A stretch of DNA of 64,000 bases. Source: Cenococcum geophilum 1.58 (Eukaryota > Ascomycota > Dothideomycetes > Gloniales > Gloniaceae). Positions 42,233-55,859 of the stretch are shown here, one piece after another (within the stretch, counting starts at the first letter, position 1; each line of letters begins with the position of its first letter). The stretch covers positions 559,344-623,343 of the forward strand of contig KV748228.1 of NCBI GenBank assembly GCA_001692895.1, read 5' to 3'. The notes below the pieces were generated by a model. That model made no database searches. It was given only the letters and a program-made list of their open reading frames with translations, and was not told the origin of the DNA. Made by a program: the position numbers and the translations under genes.

Positions 42233-45200
42233 ATGGCAGATATTAGCAAGCAAGTTAGCGAAGGTCAAAAGAAGTGGAGATAAGGAGTTGACCTTACGTC
42301 TGCGGATAACGTTAACGACTATATTTAATTTAAAACCCTTAAGTATAAATACTTTAAGTTTATAAACGATGACCTATAGGAACAGTACTAGGAAGACTTC
42401 GCGGACTTTACGGAAGCTATTTTTAAGGCCTATAACCCTACTACTATCCGCAACCTATGAACCCTTTTATGTTACTAAGGCGTATAGGTTAAAAGGGATA
42501 AACGAGTTACTGTAGTATAGTCTCTATATAATACAATATATAAGGAGGACTAAATAGAATGGACTAAGGAAGAAATCCTAGACTAGTTTAACACTACTAA
42601 GGAACTCTTTACTTCTTCTAAACTTAATATAATCGCTAGCCTTATACCTAACCCTCTTAACTAAATTTGTCCTATAAACCTAAGCAGTTTTAGAATTAAT
42701 CTTACGGGCCAAAGTATACCTAGTACTTAAGTTACGGACCGTAATACCCCTATAACCCAAATTACGGACCACAATACCCCTATAAACTAAAATACGGACT
42801 AAAACCCTTTTGTTATTTAAGCTATAGATCTATAAGCTATATATCCGCAAGCTATAAATCCGCAAGCTATAGATCTGTAAACTACCTAAGTAAAGACCTA
42901 CGGTAAGGAGCTAGCCAATCTGGCTAAGCTCTATACCGACAAATCTAAGTACAGCAGTGAAAACGACAATTTTGACTTTAAACTGACTATCTTTACGGAC
43001 CTCTGTTAGAAGGCTAATATCCCTAAATAGGAGTTTAGCCAAGCCTACTCTACTATACTGCGCGGCCTAGTACTTGACTACTACTACACTAACCTTAAGA
43101 GTAACCCCCTTGGCGTTCCCTTTGATAAGCTATGTAAGGCTACACGCAACTACTTTGAAGGGCCAGAATATAGGCGTGATATCCTTACCTAATGGAATGT
43201 GACCAAGTTATGGACCGTAATGGATAAGAATACTAAAAAATTAACTATAGAGTGCCTATAAATCCTTATTAAAGACCTCCGCCATCTATAGCACGGTCTT
43301 GATATTAAGCTTTAAACGGACGACTTCTTGTATAATAAACTGATTACGGCCTGCTAGGAAATGGAACCCTGCAAATACGCCTATTACAAGCCCGTAGATA
43401 CCGTAGCTGGCCTTATTAATAATTTATAGTCCTCCATTACAACGTATAAAGCCTTAAACCCGCTAGGTAGTACTTAAGCCTTTATTACGGACCTACAAGA
43501 TCTGCAAACTAACTTAGATGCCTACTTTACGGATCGCCGCTACCGCTAGCAGCACCCGCATTAACCAGGTTCTACCCGCAACCTCCGTAGCAACTCCCGT
43601 ATAAAAGTATACCCCTATAGACGAACCAATTAGAAGTGCTTTATATGCGGTAAGGAAGGATATTGGTCTATAAGGTATACCTAAGAAGAACGTAATAGGT
43701 TTAAGAAGAAATTTAATAAACGGATTAACCAGTTTATCTTAGAATATAAAGGAGAGGAAGTAGAAGAGTCTCTTAATAAGTTAATGGAAGCCCTTATAAT
43801 TAATTTTAACTTAGACGCTTAGGAATAGGAGACCTTAGAGACGTTTCTAACTACTTTTAGACCTTTTACGGATAGTTAAGCCTTTAATACTATAACCATA
43901 TTAGCCGACCGTTCCTTTATACACTTAATTACACCTAAAAACTGGCCCGTAAGTATACCCGTTAGACCTATTACGGACGTTACAGACCGTAAATAGGACC
44001 TATTTGCATATGTTACTACAGAACGCTATACCCCTAAAAAATTTTATGGCGTTATGATTAATATAGGTGCCTCTAAGAAGTCTACTGTAGGTTATAGACA
44101 ATACCTTATATATAAGACCACCGTAAATAATAATACAAATATTAATACTATGTAATCTAGGGCCGTAAACGTCTAATTTGGCATTAGCTTAACTATATTA
44201 ATTAGATCAGTTGCAGTTAAGACCCTAATTAGCCTAGTTAACTTTCACGTAGTAAAAGCGGACACCCCTTTTCTACTCTGCCTTATAGATATGGATAGGT
44301 TATAGGTCTACTACAATAACGTTACGGACACCGTAATTGGCCCTGTAACTGCCCTAGGAAGTAAATATATTACCCTACCAATTATATAATGTTTTGGACA
44401 CCCGTTCCTTATATAGGGAGAGACTTTACGGACCTATATTTAGGAATCTTTTGACTATAACCCGTGCTACCTTACTAGTACGGAAATCCACCGCCTGCAC
44501 CGCTGCTTCGGCTACCTATTAGCTGAAAAGCTATATAGAGTCCTTAAACGTTCTGGACACGACAATATTAATAGGAAGGCAATCGACCACCTAACTAAAT
44601 ACTACTCTTTCTGCTAGAAATACGGATATTTCCTAGGTAGATTTAAGTTCACCCTTTATAAGGACCTTAATTTCAACCACTTAGTGTACGTGGATATTAT
44701 ATATATTAACGGCAGTCCAGTATTATATATAATTAATAAGGTAACCTACTATTAAGCCGCCCGTTAGTTGCAAAATATATTTATAAAATATACTTAGGAC
44801 ATTTTACGGACCTACTGGATTAACACATACCTTAGGCCTCCTAAGTATATTACCTACGACACTAGTAGGAACTTTATTAGTAAGGAATTCTAGCAGTATA
44901 CTACGGCCATGGCTATATCAACAAAAGCCGTTCCAGTTGAGGCGTATTAGTCCGTTGGGCTTATTAAGCGAGCTTACTTAGCTTTACGGAGAGCTTACTA
45001 GATCATTACGGACAAGTATAAGAATATCTAAAAGGAACTGGCTTTATAGATAGCCGTAAAAGCCATTAATAACACCGCTAGCCCTAACGGACTAGTACCT
45101 ACCCTCTTGGTTTACGGAGCCTACCCAAAGATAAGTAACCTAGACCCCCCTACCCCGTCTATTATGGAACGAGCAGCTATAATATAGAAGGTAATGGCCG

Positions 45201-47296
45201 AGATAGTCAAACTACGGGCTAAATAAGCTATTAATAACGCCCTATACTACCGCAACGGACCTAATACGACCCTAATACACAACCTCCCGCTTAACTCTAA
45301 AGTCCTTATATGGCGAGAAAGCGGCAATTAGACTGGACCTTACTATCTACTAGCTATAAAAGACGAGACCTACTATATATAGCTCCCTAGCGGACCGATA
45401 AGCTTTAGAAGCACGTCTGTAAAACCCTATTTTCAGCCTAAAAGCACCTATAACGTCAAGCCAGACGAACCAGAAGTACCCGCTGAGCCAGATAAACCAG
45501 AAGTACTTACTAAATTAGATAAACTAGAAGCACCTACCAAACTAAATAAACTGGAAGCACCCTTACCTACTAAAGAAGTCCCCTAGAAACCTACTAAGCC
45601 TGTAAAACCTACTATAAAGCATAGCCGAGGGCGCCCCTAAAAGTACCCCGTAACTAAGAACCCTATAACAGAGAATTACCTAACCTCCGTAGATACCTCC
45701 ACAGGTATATCCGCAAAACAATCTCCGCCTACGGATATATTAGTTCTAGTATAGGAAACCCCCTTTATGGACTTATAACGTAAAGAGATTAACGGACTAC
45801 TTAAGAAGGGCGTCTTTACGGTTATAATAGAGAGAGACGTTCTATAAGGCGTCCGTATATTTAACTTGCGCTTTATTAACGAAATTAAGCACCCTAGTAC
45901 TAATAAAGCCTTTAAAAAGTTAAGGCTTGTTATATAAGCTTATAATAACTAGGGAAAGGACCTCGTCCTTATGCAATCGCCTATAATTTAACGGGTTAGT
46001 TAACGGATCATACTTGCGCTTATACTGGGTCTACAGAAAACCAAACCTATAGCTCTCTACTTATAGGACATTTTATAAGCCTATATATAGTCTAATATCT
46101 ACCTAAGTAGGGATATCTTTATATGGCTACCGCTCGAGCTTAATCTATAACTAGGAACAATTTTATGGGTTATAAAACCACTTTATGGAGTACTAGAAGC
46201 TAGAAACCACTAGTTTAAGACGTATTACTAGCACTACGTTAGTAAACTTAAGATAGAGCAGTTGACCTATAACCCTTGCCTCCTACATACCCTATTAAAC
46301 GGCCTTGGTATCGTTGGACTCCAAATAGATAATACCCTCTTTTTAGCGGACTAAACTTTTATGGACGCGGAAGAGACTAAATTATAAAAGGCTAAGTTCC
46401 TAGCAAAGCTACGGGAGCAGTTAACTAAGTAAACTCCAATTAAGTTTAACGGAGGCTTAATTACATAAAAGGGTAACTTAATTTAGCTAACTTAGGAACG
46501 CCAAGCTTAAAACCTAAAGCCCGTTACGGTAAAGCCTACGGACCTTACTAGTTCCCGTAAAGAGACCTATAAAACCATAAATATAAAGGACTAATACGCT
46601 GCATAGCGTGCAAGAGGTGCCTATATTGCTATAGTCTGTCAACCCGAATCTGCCTATAACTTATCCTTTACGGCCCAGGCAGTAGATCTATAAGAAGAAA
46701 ATGTTAAGCAGCTTAATAAGCGTATTTAATGGCAGATTAACAACGTAATAAGAGAACTTACTTTTATACCGCTAGACCTAAATTCTATTAGCGTAATGGT
46801 ATTTACGGACGCCTTCTTCGCCAATAATAGGGACCTATTATCGCAAATCGGCTTTATAATTGTACTTACAGACCATAATTAAGACGTAAATATACTATAT
46901 TGGTCTTCAATTAAATGCAAGCAAGTAACCCGTAGTGTACTAGCTTTTAAACTATATGCACTAGCCTATGGCTTTAATATAGCAGCTGTAATCAAATTAA
47001 CGATCCAGAAGATCCTATAACTGGAGCAGCTACCCCTGGTTTTATACACTGATTTAAAGTCCCTTTATAACTGCCTAGTTAAACTAGGTACGACACAAGA
47101 GAAGAGGCTTATAGTCGACCTAATGTGCCTATATTAGGCCTACGAACAACACGAGATTATAAAGGTCAAATGGATCAGCAGCGGAGACAACCTAGCAGAC
47201 GCTATAACAAAGGCAAAGCCGTGTTAAGCTCTTAAAACCTTAATTAATACAAATAAGCTTAACCTAAAGGTTATAGAATGGGTAGAGCGAGACTAA
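42233..47296 (+). pseudogene. gag-pol relic of the copia element
   Basis: The frame opens at ATG 42233 (MADISKQVSEGQKKW). A zinc knuckle reads CFICGKEGYWSIRYT near 43630; its His and last Cys are changed to Tyr, as RIP would do. Integrase follows (LIHR, KYGYF and YVDIIY), with the fungal copia motif WRESGN near 45310. Reverse transcriptase includes RIFNLRFINEIKHPST, IKPLYGV and GLQIDNTLFLAD. RNase H includes VFTDAFFANN, YWSSIKCK and KWISS. The last stop is at 47294-47296. Four 15-bp repeats lie in gag at 42819-42890, and a Pro/Glu/Lys repeat between integrase and reverse transcriptase near 45460-45570. Confidence 0.88.
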
Positions 47297-47546
47297 TGGA
47301 GTATTTACGGTTTAGTTACGGCCCGTTCGGAAGGCCGTACGGTGCATTTACGGCCTATTAAAGGGCGTATAGTTTATTTTACGGACTGTAAGCAGGACTT
47401 ACGGCTAGCTTAGAGCACCGTTCGGAAGGCAACCCAAAAGGCACCTCAGGAGGGATTTCCTATGTATTTTCTTACGTCTTTTATGGTTCTATTGAGGCAA
47501 TTACGGAGGCTATACGCAAGTGGTTCCATTTTCTAAGTACCGCCAG

Positions 47547-47805
47547 TGTATAATTATAGCACCTGCTATACTAACCGCGTGCTTACGCGGTTCGATATAC
47601 TAAGTACGCGTTTACGCGTTCGGTTCGCTTACGCGTCTAGTGCACTCCTAAAACACTAGCTTAGGGGGGAGGTGCGTTAGTATATAGACCACGTAGCCCA
47701 CCTTAATAGAATCGACAGTCACCACCGTCTAAATGAGCATACGATACTATACGTATTTCGTGCCCCTAGACACGACTTACTTATACCATTAAATTGGTAC
47801 CAACA
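47547..47805 (+). repeat. 3' LTR of the copia element
   Basis: 259 bp, TGTATAATTA...GGTACCAACA. It keeps the original TG start that is mutated in the 5' copy, and is followed by the target duplication GTTCC. Confidence 0.94.
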
Positions 47806-49256
47806 GTTCCCTTTATAAGTTTATAGGCTAGCAATTCTTTAATTTCCCATTTATTATCGCCATTAACTTAAATTAGTAGGGGAGGTTCATTCTTTTATCT
47901 AGGTAGTAGGTTATTTACAGCTTTTCGTAGCTTATCCGGTAAGAAAATAGGGTAAACTTTAATTAAGTCTGGGAGCTTAACCTTATACAAGTTGCCTACT
48001 TTATTAAGAATCTTATATAGTCCTACTATCTTATAGTCTAGCTTACGGCTAGGCCGTTCTATCTTCTAGTTCTTTATTATAACCCAGACCATATCACCTA
48101 TAGTAAAGTTAGGCTCGCGCCTATGCTTATTCGCCTACTGTTTCATTAATTTCTAGGCCTTTTTTAGGTTTATATAGGCTACTTTCCAGGCTTCTTCTAA
48201 GCGCTTAGCGTACTACTAGGCTTCCTTATAAGATAGTTTTTCGCGTACAGTCTGGGGCCCTTTAAGTCTTTCCTAGTTAAAGCTTATACGGGGTAGGTAA
48301 CCTATTTCTAGTTAAATAGGGGCAAATCCAGTAGAGTTATGGGGTAGGGTCGCTTGGGCGTAGTCTATTAAGGGTAATAGTTCGGCCTAGTTATCCTAAA
48401 AGTAGTTAATAAAAGGCCGGAGTCTCTGGTCCAAGTATTAATTTATAATCTCCGTTTAACCGTCTATCTAGGGGTAATATACTGTAGAAAGCTTTAGCTT
48501 AATACCTAAGATCTAGATAAACTTATTCTAAAAGGCTAATATAAACTACGGCCTATAGTCGGATATAATAGTATCTAGTAGTCTATAAATTCGGTAGATG
48601 TAGTGGATATATAGCTAGGCTACCTCTTTAGCATTAATATTCTTATAATAGGGAATTAAAAACGGGCGCTTGCCAAAGCGGTTAACTAGGATTATAACTA
48701 TATTATATCCGTCACGGTCTAGAGGTAGCTTATAAAAGTCTATAGAGATATATTACTAGGGGCGGTTAGGTATTAGGAGGGGTTTTAATAGTCCTAAGGT
48801 CTTATCTTATGGAATTATAGACCTATAGCAGTTATTGCAGTTCCGTATATAGCGGTTAATATCTATAATTATTCCGGGCTAGTAATAGCGGTCGCTAATA
48901 ATCCTATAGGTCTTATTTTTTCTAGGGTAGGCTATAGAGACCTAGGTATATACTTCGGCAATAAGCCAAGTCCGTAAGTTCTATTCCTCTACTACCACTA
49001 GCCGTTCGCAGTACTTAAGTAGTCCACTTTTAAGGGACTATAGGCTAGAAACGTTCTTTACCTTTTCGCGGTACTCCTATAGAGAAGGGGCCGTACAGTT
49101 TACATATAGTAGTTTATTAATAAGGTCTAGTTCTATAGAGTTAATAGGGTATATCTCGGCATCTAAAGAGTCTATATTTAGTTCTACCCGTATCTAGAAG
49201 TTAAGGTACTCTAGTTATAGTAGCGCTTAGGTTTATAATAATATCTTTACGGCTAT
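47806..49256 (-). pseudogene. Gypsy element D: integrase segment
   Basis: Minus-strand integrase relic lying between the copia insertion (left) and chromovirus F (right). It continues, after removal of the copia element, into the chromodomain at 41330-41558. The last five bases (49252-49256, GCTAT) are the target duplication of F. Confidence 0.72.
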
Positions 49257-49459
49257 TATTAGGACACTAAGGTCCTTAGGGCATGTAGTAACATAATAAC
49301 AGTAACGGGATATAAAGAGTATCTGGTTCTTAATGAAGTAGAACTATAGAACTAAATTCTGCTATTCTCTAGTATAGGGCAACTACGTTTTATAGGCGCC
49401 TCGCCTGCGCCTCGCCTGCGCTAAGCTGGTTACGGCTAGTGCGTCTCTATAGCCTAATA
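49257..49459 (-). repeat. 3' LTR of chromovirus F
   Basis: 203 bp, TATTAGGAC (from TGTTAGGAC)...GCCTAATA, the partner of 55657-55859, with the same length. Confidence 0.92.
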
Positions 49460-49574
49460 ATTACCCCTCCCTTCTTAAGCGGCTGTCCTTAGCCGACGCT
49501 ATTATACAATAGGAGTGCTATTATTGTCCTTCTCTAAATAAAAAGTTTTTAATAAATTTAAGTAAATTAGATAA

Positions 49575-49632
49575 TATAATAATAGGATAATATAATAATA
49601 GGATAATGTAATAATAGGATAATGTAATAATA
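49575..49632. repeat. Short tandem repeat TAATAATAGGATAA
   Basis: Four copies of a unit of about 15-16 bp with the core ATAATAGGATAATR lie between the 3' LTR and the antisense reading frame of chromovirus F. Confidence 0.85.
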
Positions 49633-49959
49633 GGACCTTATAGAGATCTATAAAGGTAGGAGTTCCCACCTAGGTAGGACATCAGATTTCCCTTCTAATT
49701 CCATTTTAATTTGTTTAGCCTGCGACTTACCTTCTTTATAACTTCTAATTAATCATAAATCGCAAGCGTAGCGCCGCCGGTCCGCCTATTAGCGAGTCTT
49801 CTATAAGTATTCTTTATACTAGCTTATAGCTATCACTAACCCTACTAGACGCCGTCTAAGCTTCCTTATTATTCGTAAGGTGCTCCCCTAGCCTTACTTA
49901 AACTAATTTACCTCCGCTATACTAAGCGCGTAGCTACCGCTAGGCGGGCTACCTATAGC

Positions 49960-50560
49960 AAGTAGGCCAACCGTAATTACAGATACTACTAATAACTAAA
50001 TAAGTCGTGCTAACTAGTAAGTTTAAGTACGTTGGTTTAGGTTCTAATAGCTAATAGACTAGGTCCCTAAGGCCTTCTATAGCCGCCTAAATAAGCTACT
50101 TACCCTTATTAATAGGGCTAAGCGCTAGCGGGTTACTGGCGGAGACACGGCTAACCTTAATATTTACGTCACTACCGCCCAGAAGTCCTTTATAAAGGAT
50201 ATTAAGGCCTTAGTACGCACTAGCGCTAAATATAGTCTCCGCCAGCGCCTAAAGGGCGAAGACTTTCCTCTGCTCTAAGTATAGGAATTATAAGCTATCC
50301 GTTATACTCTTAAAGGAATTCTTAACGTAATGCGCGCTTTAGTATATATTATAGCGCAGGTATTTCGCTGTTATAGTGTATACTAATAGTACCTATAGGC
50401 TAATATACCTCCTATTATAAGGGATAAGGAGGAGGATAAGGGTAAGGAGGATAAGGAGGAGGGAGAAAAGGAGAATAAAAAGGGAGAGGAGGAGGAGGAT
50501 AAAAAAAAGGGGAGGAGAGGGAGGATTTGCTAGAGCTGTAGAGTATCTATATTTCTATCG
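49960..50560 (+). pseudogene. Antisense reading frame in the 3' region of chromovirus F
   Basis: On the plus strand, opposite to gag-pol, one frame is coherent over at least 500 nt. It includes VPKAFYSRLNKLLTLINRAK, RVTGGDTANLNIYVTTAQKS, FIKDIKALVRTSAKYSLRQR and GILNVMRALVYIIAQVFRCY, and ends in an acidic Glu/Lys/Asp-rich tail. The only stops are TAG/TAA, as RIP would create from Gln or Trp codons. I do not recognise the protein. It may be a captured host gene or an element-specific accessory gene. Confidence 0.5.
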
Positions 50561-50639
50561 GCGTACTACCATTACTCCACCATTATTCCGTTGTCGCCCC
50601 GCTAGTAGGGTATAATCTTAGTTATAATTAAAAGTTTTT

Positions 50640-53600
50640 TTATTCTCCTACCTACTTTCTTTTCTATTTACCCCTTAGGGTAAAGTAACTATTATACGTC
50701 TCCTTTACGTCCTTATTAATGCCCTCTACTAGGACCCATTTGTTATATTCTTCTAGCTAGCCTTTTTACTTAACTAGGTACTATAGGGTCTGGTTATATC
50801 CCTTTCTTTTATATACTTCTTTTACCTTATATTGGTCCTTTTAGTCCTCTTAATCGTCTAGCTTAATAGGCCCTAGTAGAGGATCTCTAGTAGTGCCCTT
50901 ACGTTATTTATATAGCTCTAGTAAGCTAATATAGAACACTAGGTGGATATAGTAAGACATAGGTAGATATAGTTGGTATGCTTACTTTCTAACTAGTTTA
51001 GCTATACTAAAAGGTCTAATAAAGCGTGCTATAAGTTTCTTGCTTAGCCTTTTTAGTTTAAGGTTCTTAGTTAATAGTAAAACTAGATCCCCTACTTTAT
51101 ATACCTATAGTTAGTAATAACGATTATAGTATTTCGCCTATGCCTCGGCGGCGTGTTCCTAGCGCTTTACCAGCGCTTTACGTTTAAGGGATATTCTTTT
51201 AATTCTCTTAGAGGCGGCTAAAATAGAACTACTATTATCTGCCTTAACCTTATATTCTAGATATAGGTGAAACTTATAGTAGGCATAGAACGGGCTTATA
51301 CCCGTTATACTATATTTAGCATTATTATAGACAAATTCGGCTAGCAATAAGAGGCCTACCCAGTTACTCTACTTCTTGTTATAGAACACACAGAGGTAAT
51401 ACTCTAGGGTTTAGTTCTGGCGTTCTATTTACCCATCTGTTTGTGGGTAAAAGGCCATACTTAGCTTATATTTAATCTTTATAGCAAAGCATAGCTTTAA
51501 CTAGAACTTACTAGTAAAGATACTGCCGTAATTAAATATAATCCCTCTAAGGGCTCTAAAACAGCATACTACTTTATTAAGGAAGAGATCCGTAAGTTTG
51601 GTTATAGTAATAGTTTTTACTATAGGCAGATATAAGGCTATCTTAGTATAACAGTTAACTATTACGTATATTACGTTATATACCTTATCGCCTTGTCTGC
51701 TAGGTAGTAGGCCTATAATAAAGTCTATTATAATCTCCTACTATAGCTAATCTGGGTAAGGTAGCGCTTAGAGCTCGCTATAAGGGCAATATTAAGGCGT
51801 ATATATACGCTAGTATAGATTATAGGTAGAGATATAGCTTATAATATCCGCATTTATACTAGGCTAGTAGTACTTATACGTAAGTAGATCTAGAGTCTTT
51901 TTCTTACTAAAGTGCCCAGCTAGGGCATTATTGTGGTAGATCTATAGGAGTTCTATATAAACTACTAGATCTAGGGGTATATATAGCCTCCCGTAGTAAT
52001 AAAGTAGTCTATTGAAATTAAACTACTATACAGGCTTTAAGCGGGCGCGTTAATAGCATCTCGCCGTATCTACGCTATCGCTGCGCTTTTATAGCATAAA
52101 GTTATCTATAGTTTAAAGTCCTTTAATAAGCTTAACGACTATTTCCGTACTAGACTTGTAGGCAGTCTCTTAAGCGCTTACTACTCTAACTTAGGTCCTT
52201 ATTATACGCTACTTAATAGCATATATATAGGTTACCCAGTTAAACCGTAATGCTATATTACCTAGGCGTACCTCCGTCAGGTCGCTGGCTTATAGCCATA
52301 AAAATAACACCTCTGTAGAAGGCTTACTTTCCTATATACCTAATAGGACTTTTACCTTAAGTTAGTGGCCCTACATTTCTAAAGTCCTTTAGAGTAGTAG
52401 TAGTATAGTATCTTCTTCTAGCAGACCCCCTACGCCTAGGGGTCGCCTTAACGGCGCGTCTGTAGAGTTTATTTTTCCTACCCTATGCTTAATAATAAAG
52501 TCATAGGCAGCTAGGGTTATAGCCTATCTAGCTTACCGTCTATTAAGGGCTTTTACTTTTATAAAACCCTTTAGATTGTTATAATCTAAGAGCACTTCTA
52601 GGTGGCTTAATAGCCCCTTAATATAGTGTCTCTAATGCTTAAAAGCCTCCACAATAGCTAGTAGCTCTTAATTGTAGGTTTTATAGTTACGCTCTACTAG
52701 CAAAAGCTTCCTAGACTAAAAGGCTATTAAATGCTAAAGGCTATTTTTAAACAGCTATAATATAATTACTACTAGGCCTTATATAGAGGCATTAGTCTCT
52801 AATTGGGTTAGTAAGCCCAGCGTATAGTATTATAGAAACGGCGCCGTTATAAAGGCGTCGTAGAGCCGGCGCATTGCCTACTCCGCCTCCTCTAGCCAAT
52901 TAAAAGGCCTAGCTTTACGGCCGTTCTTTACTCCTTTTAGGAGATTAGTAATAGGCTTTATAATAGTAGAGTATTTATAGATAAACTAATAAGAGAAGTT
53001 AGCAAAACCTAGGAAGACCTAGATATCCCTATAGGATTAAGGGCTCTCCTACTTAGTAATAGCTTCTACCCGGCTAGAATCCATCGCTACGCCCTTAGGG
53101 CTAATAATATATCCTAAGAACTTAATCTCCTATATGCCAAACTTACACTTCTTAAGGTTTGTATATAGTTAGTATTATTACAACCTATACAGTACTTCTA
53201 CTATATGGCGCTAATGTTCCTCTGGATTTTTAGAGAAAATTAGAATATTATTAAGGTAGACTATATAAAAGACGTCTACTAGTCCTAATAAGGCCCAATT
53301 AATATAGCCCTAAAAGGTCGCTAGTCTATTAGTTAGCCTAAAAGGTAAAACTAAGTACTTAAAGTAGCTATAGCGTGTGCGGAACGCTATTTTCTACTTG
53401 TTACTACAACGGATATAAAGGCGGTAATACGCATACGTTAGGTCTAGCTTAGTAAAGATCTTAGAACCTACTAAGCGGTCCAAGGTCTTACTAATTAATA
53501 GTAGTGCGAGACAATTCTTAATTATTACCTTATTAAGGCCTCTATAGTCTATATAGAGCCGTAACTTCCTATCCTTTTTAGATATAAAGAGGATAGGTGC

Positions 53601-55500
53601 CCCTGCGGGACTAGTAGTTAGTTAAATCTAGCCTTTAGCTAAGGCGTCGTCTAAGTACTTTCTTAGGACTTTTAGCTCCTTAGCTAAGAGGTTATAAAGC
53701 GGCCTATATAGGGCCTCCTATCCCTCTTCTAGGTCAATAGTATAGTCGCCCTAGTGGTGTTAGGGTAGCTTTCCTGCTTCCTTATAGGAGAAGATATTAC
53801 TAACTTCCTTTAATTACGGGGGGAGGACTAGCAAGCTACCGTTGTTTTACTTACTAGGTATTACTCTAGAAGTTAATAGGGCAAAGACCCTAGATTCTGT
53901 CTAAAGAGACTCTATAAAACCCTTAGGGGTTTATAGTAACAGGGATAAGCCGTCCAGCTTCTATCGCTACGCCTTTACCTTACAGTTAATAAGAAGTTGG
54001 GCCTTCTTTAACCCTGGCATACCTAGGGTAATAGTAGGGGATGCGTTAGCCATTTTATAGTAGATAAGGGTTACTTCCCTAATCTTATCCTAGCTGTCCT
54101 TTATTCTTAGTAGTACTTTATAGGCCTTATAGCAATATACCTAAGTCTTATTTAACTAGGAGTAGGTAGGCAGCTCTATATCTAGCGTCTTAAAGTTACA
54201 CTCTATAGCAAATTACTGGTTAACTATATTTACTTTGGCACCAATATTAAGCATTACTAAGGTCTCCTTCCAGGTCTTCTTTAGGAGGACTTTACCTAAG
54301 ATAGTAATAGCTTCCTTATAATCTAATAGGAGCTTACACCCTATGGCTATAAGGGGGTCTAAGGGCGCTTGTTTTTTCCTAGTATAGAGGTAGCATTTAC
54401 GCTACTAGGTAGTAGTTAATTCCATTGCTGCTCTTTACATTGTTACTACTAATGTCTTAGCTACCTACATTTTAAGCAGTTTCCTTTAGGCTAAGTTAAG
54501 CCCCTAGCGGTATTACTTCGCCCCACTATTAAGTCGCCGGCGGTGGTTTTGGAGTCCGCTTTCCTTAAGTTACCCAACTAGGTAGTCTTTATATTTGAGT
54601 TCGCGGCGCGCCTATTACTTTTACCCTATAGGGCGCTTACGCTCTTCTAGTTTTCCTCTAATAGGGTAGCTAGGGAAACTAGCTAGTCTTAAGTTTAAGG
54701 GAATTCTTAATAGTTAGTAATAGCAACCTGTAGCTTTAGCTGCAGCTTTACAAACAGATATATTATTAGATGCTTTATATTATAAGGAGGGTTAATTTAC
54801 GCTTTTAAGGAGGTCAGGTAAGCAGTAAACTCATTTACTAGTTAATTAGTTTGCTATATTGCCTTTATATAGGTTAGGGCTATATAGAGTTCTTAATTAA
54901 TAGGACTTTTAATCTAGTTAAGTAAGAATTCTATAAGCTCCTTTTAGGTAAACTTCGTGTCTAGATGGTTATCTTCGTACTATAGCTAAAGGGTTTGGTT
55001 AGTCCCCTTTATATATTGCATAGTAAACGCAACTTTGGTATCCTTATCTATAAAGCTATTACGCTCTAGGCGGAACGCTAGCTTTAAGCTGTCGCGGAAG
55101 TCTTAGTACTCTTATATAGACTTACTATAATATAGAGCAATCTTCTCTATCTTAACGGCCCGTTTTAACAGAGCACCTAATATATTAGTAGCCCTCCGCT
55201 TAAGGCTTAAATGCATTGGGCTACCCCCCAAGTACTCTAATAGGATTGTTTAAGGTTGCAGAGATGGGTTAGGAATGGAAGTTAACGTCGCCTTACCGCG
55301 TTAACGCCGTCTTAGTACTTCCACCTCTTTTTTAAGCAAGCATAGTTTTCTTTACTCTAGGAGTTATAGCTTCTCGTTCTCTAGCCGTTATATTTCTTCC
55401 TATATATTCCCTTTACCTATAGCTTCCGGTTCTGTCTGGGACAATATAGGTTCGCCTATGTCATCCTAGGGCCGATCCTTAGTCTTGGTAGTACGCACTG
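50640..55500 (-). pseudogene. gag-pol relic of chromovirus F
   Basis: Minus-strand order from high to low coordinates: gag (about 55.5-54.5 kb), protease (about 54.3-54.0), reverse transcriptase and RNase H (about 53.8-52.5), integrase (about 52.1-51.2) and chromodomain (50.9-50.7). Only short stretches are open, the longest near the integrase end (51347-51159). Domain limits are approximate because of RIP stops. Confidence 0.8.
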
Positions 55501-55656
55501 CGCTAGTACACCCGCGTCTCGCTATTAGGTTAATAGGCTATAATATAGTTAATAAATATAGGTCGTCTTCTTAACAGAGGGTTGCTACTATATAGTCGTA
55601 GCCTTCGCAGACCGTTATTGGGCCACTACCCCTAAAAAGGAATAAGAATTCAGTAC

Positions 55657-55859
55657 TATTAGGACGCTAAGGTCCTTAGGGTATATAGTAATATAACAAC
55701 AGTAACGGGATGCAAAGAGTATCTAGTTCTTGATAAAGTAGAACTATAAAACTAAATTCTGCTGTTCTCTAGTACAGGGCGACTACGTTTTGTAGGCGCT
55801 TTACCTACGCCTCGCCTGCGCTAAGCCGGTTACGGCTAGTGCGTCTCTATAGCCTAACA
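55657..55859 (-). repeat. 5' LTR of chromovirus F
   Basis: 203 bp, TATTAGGACG...GCCTAACA, followed by the target duplication GCTAT at 55860-55864. Confidence 0.92.

Larger units (their letters stand above)
41559..47805 (+). mobile_element. Ty1/copia LTR retrotransposon, full length, RIP-degraded
   Basis: 6247 bp with two 259-bp LTRs (41559-41817 and 47547-47805) and the exact target duplication GTTCC (41554-41558 and 47806-47810). The order gag, protease, integrase, reverse transcriptase, RNase H is the copia order. It splits gypsy element D between integrase and chromodomain. All frames carry RIP-type stops. Confidence 0.95.
49257..55859 (-). mobile_element. Ty3/gypsy chromovirus F, full length, RIP-degraded
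   Basis: 6603 bp with two 203-bp LTRs (49257-49459 and 55657-55859) and the exact target duplication GCTAT (49252-49256 and 55860-55864). Coding sense is the minus strand. The reverse-transcriptase motif YLNNILIFSK (from YLDD) reads at about 53232-53265. The integrase end LAEFVYNNAKYSITG is near 51345, and a chromodomain (KVKEVYKRKGYNQTL, YLVK, EEYNKWVLVE) lies at 50690-50900. It splits element D between RNase H and integrase. Unusually, more than 1 kb separates the chromodomain from the 3' LTR, and this space holds an antisense reading frame. Confidence 0.94.
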
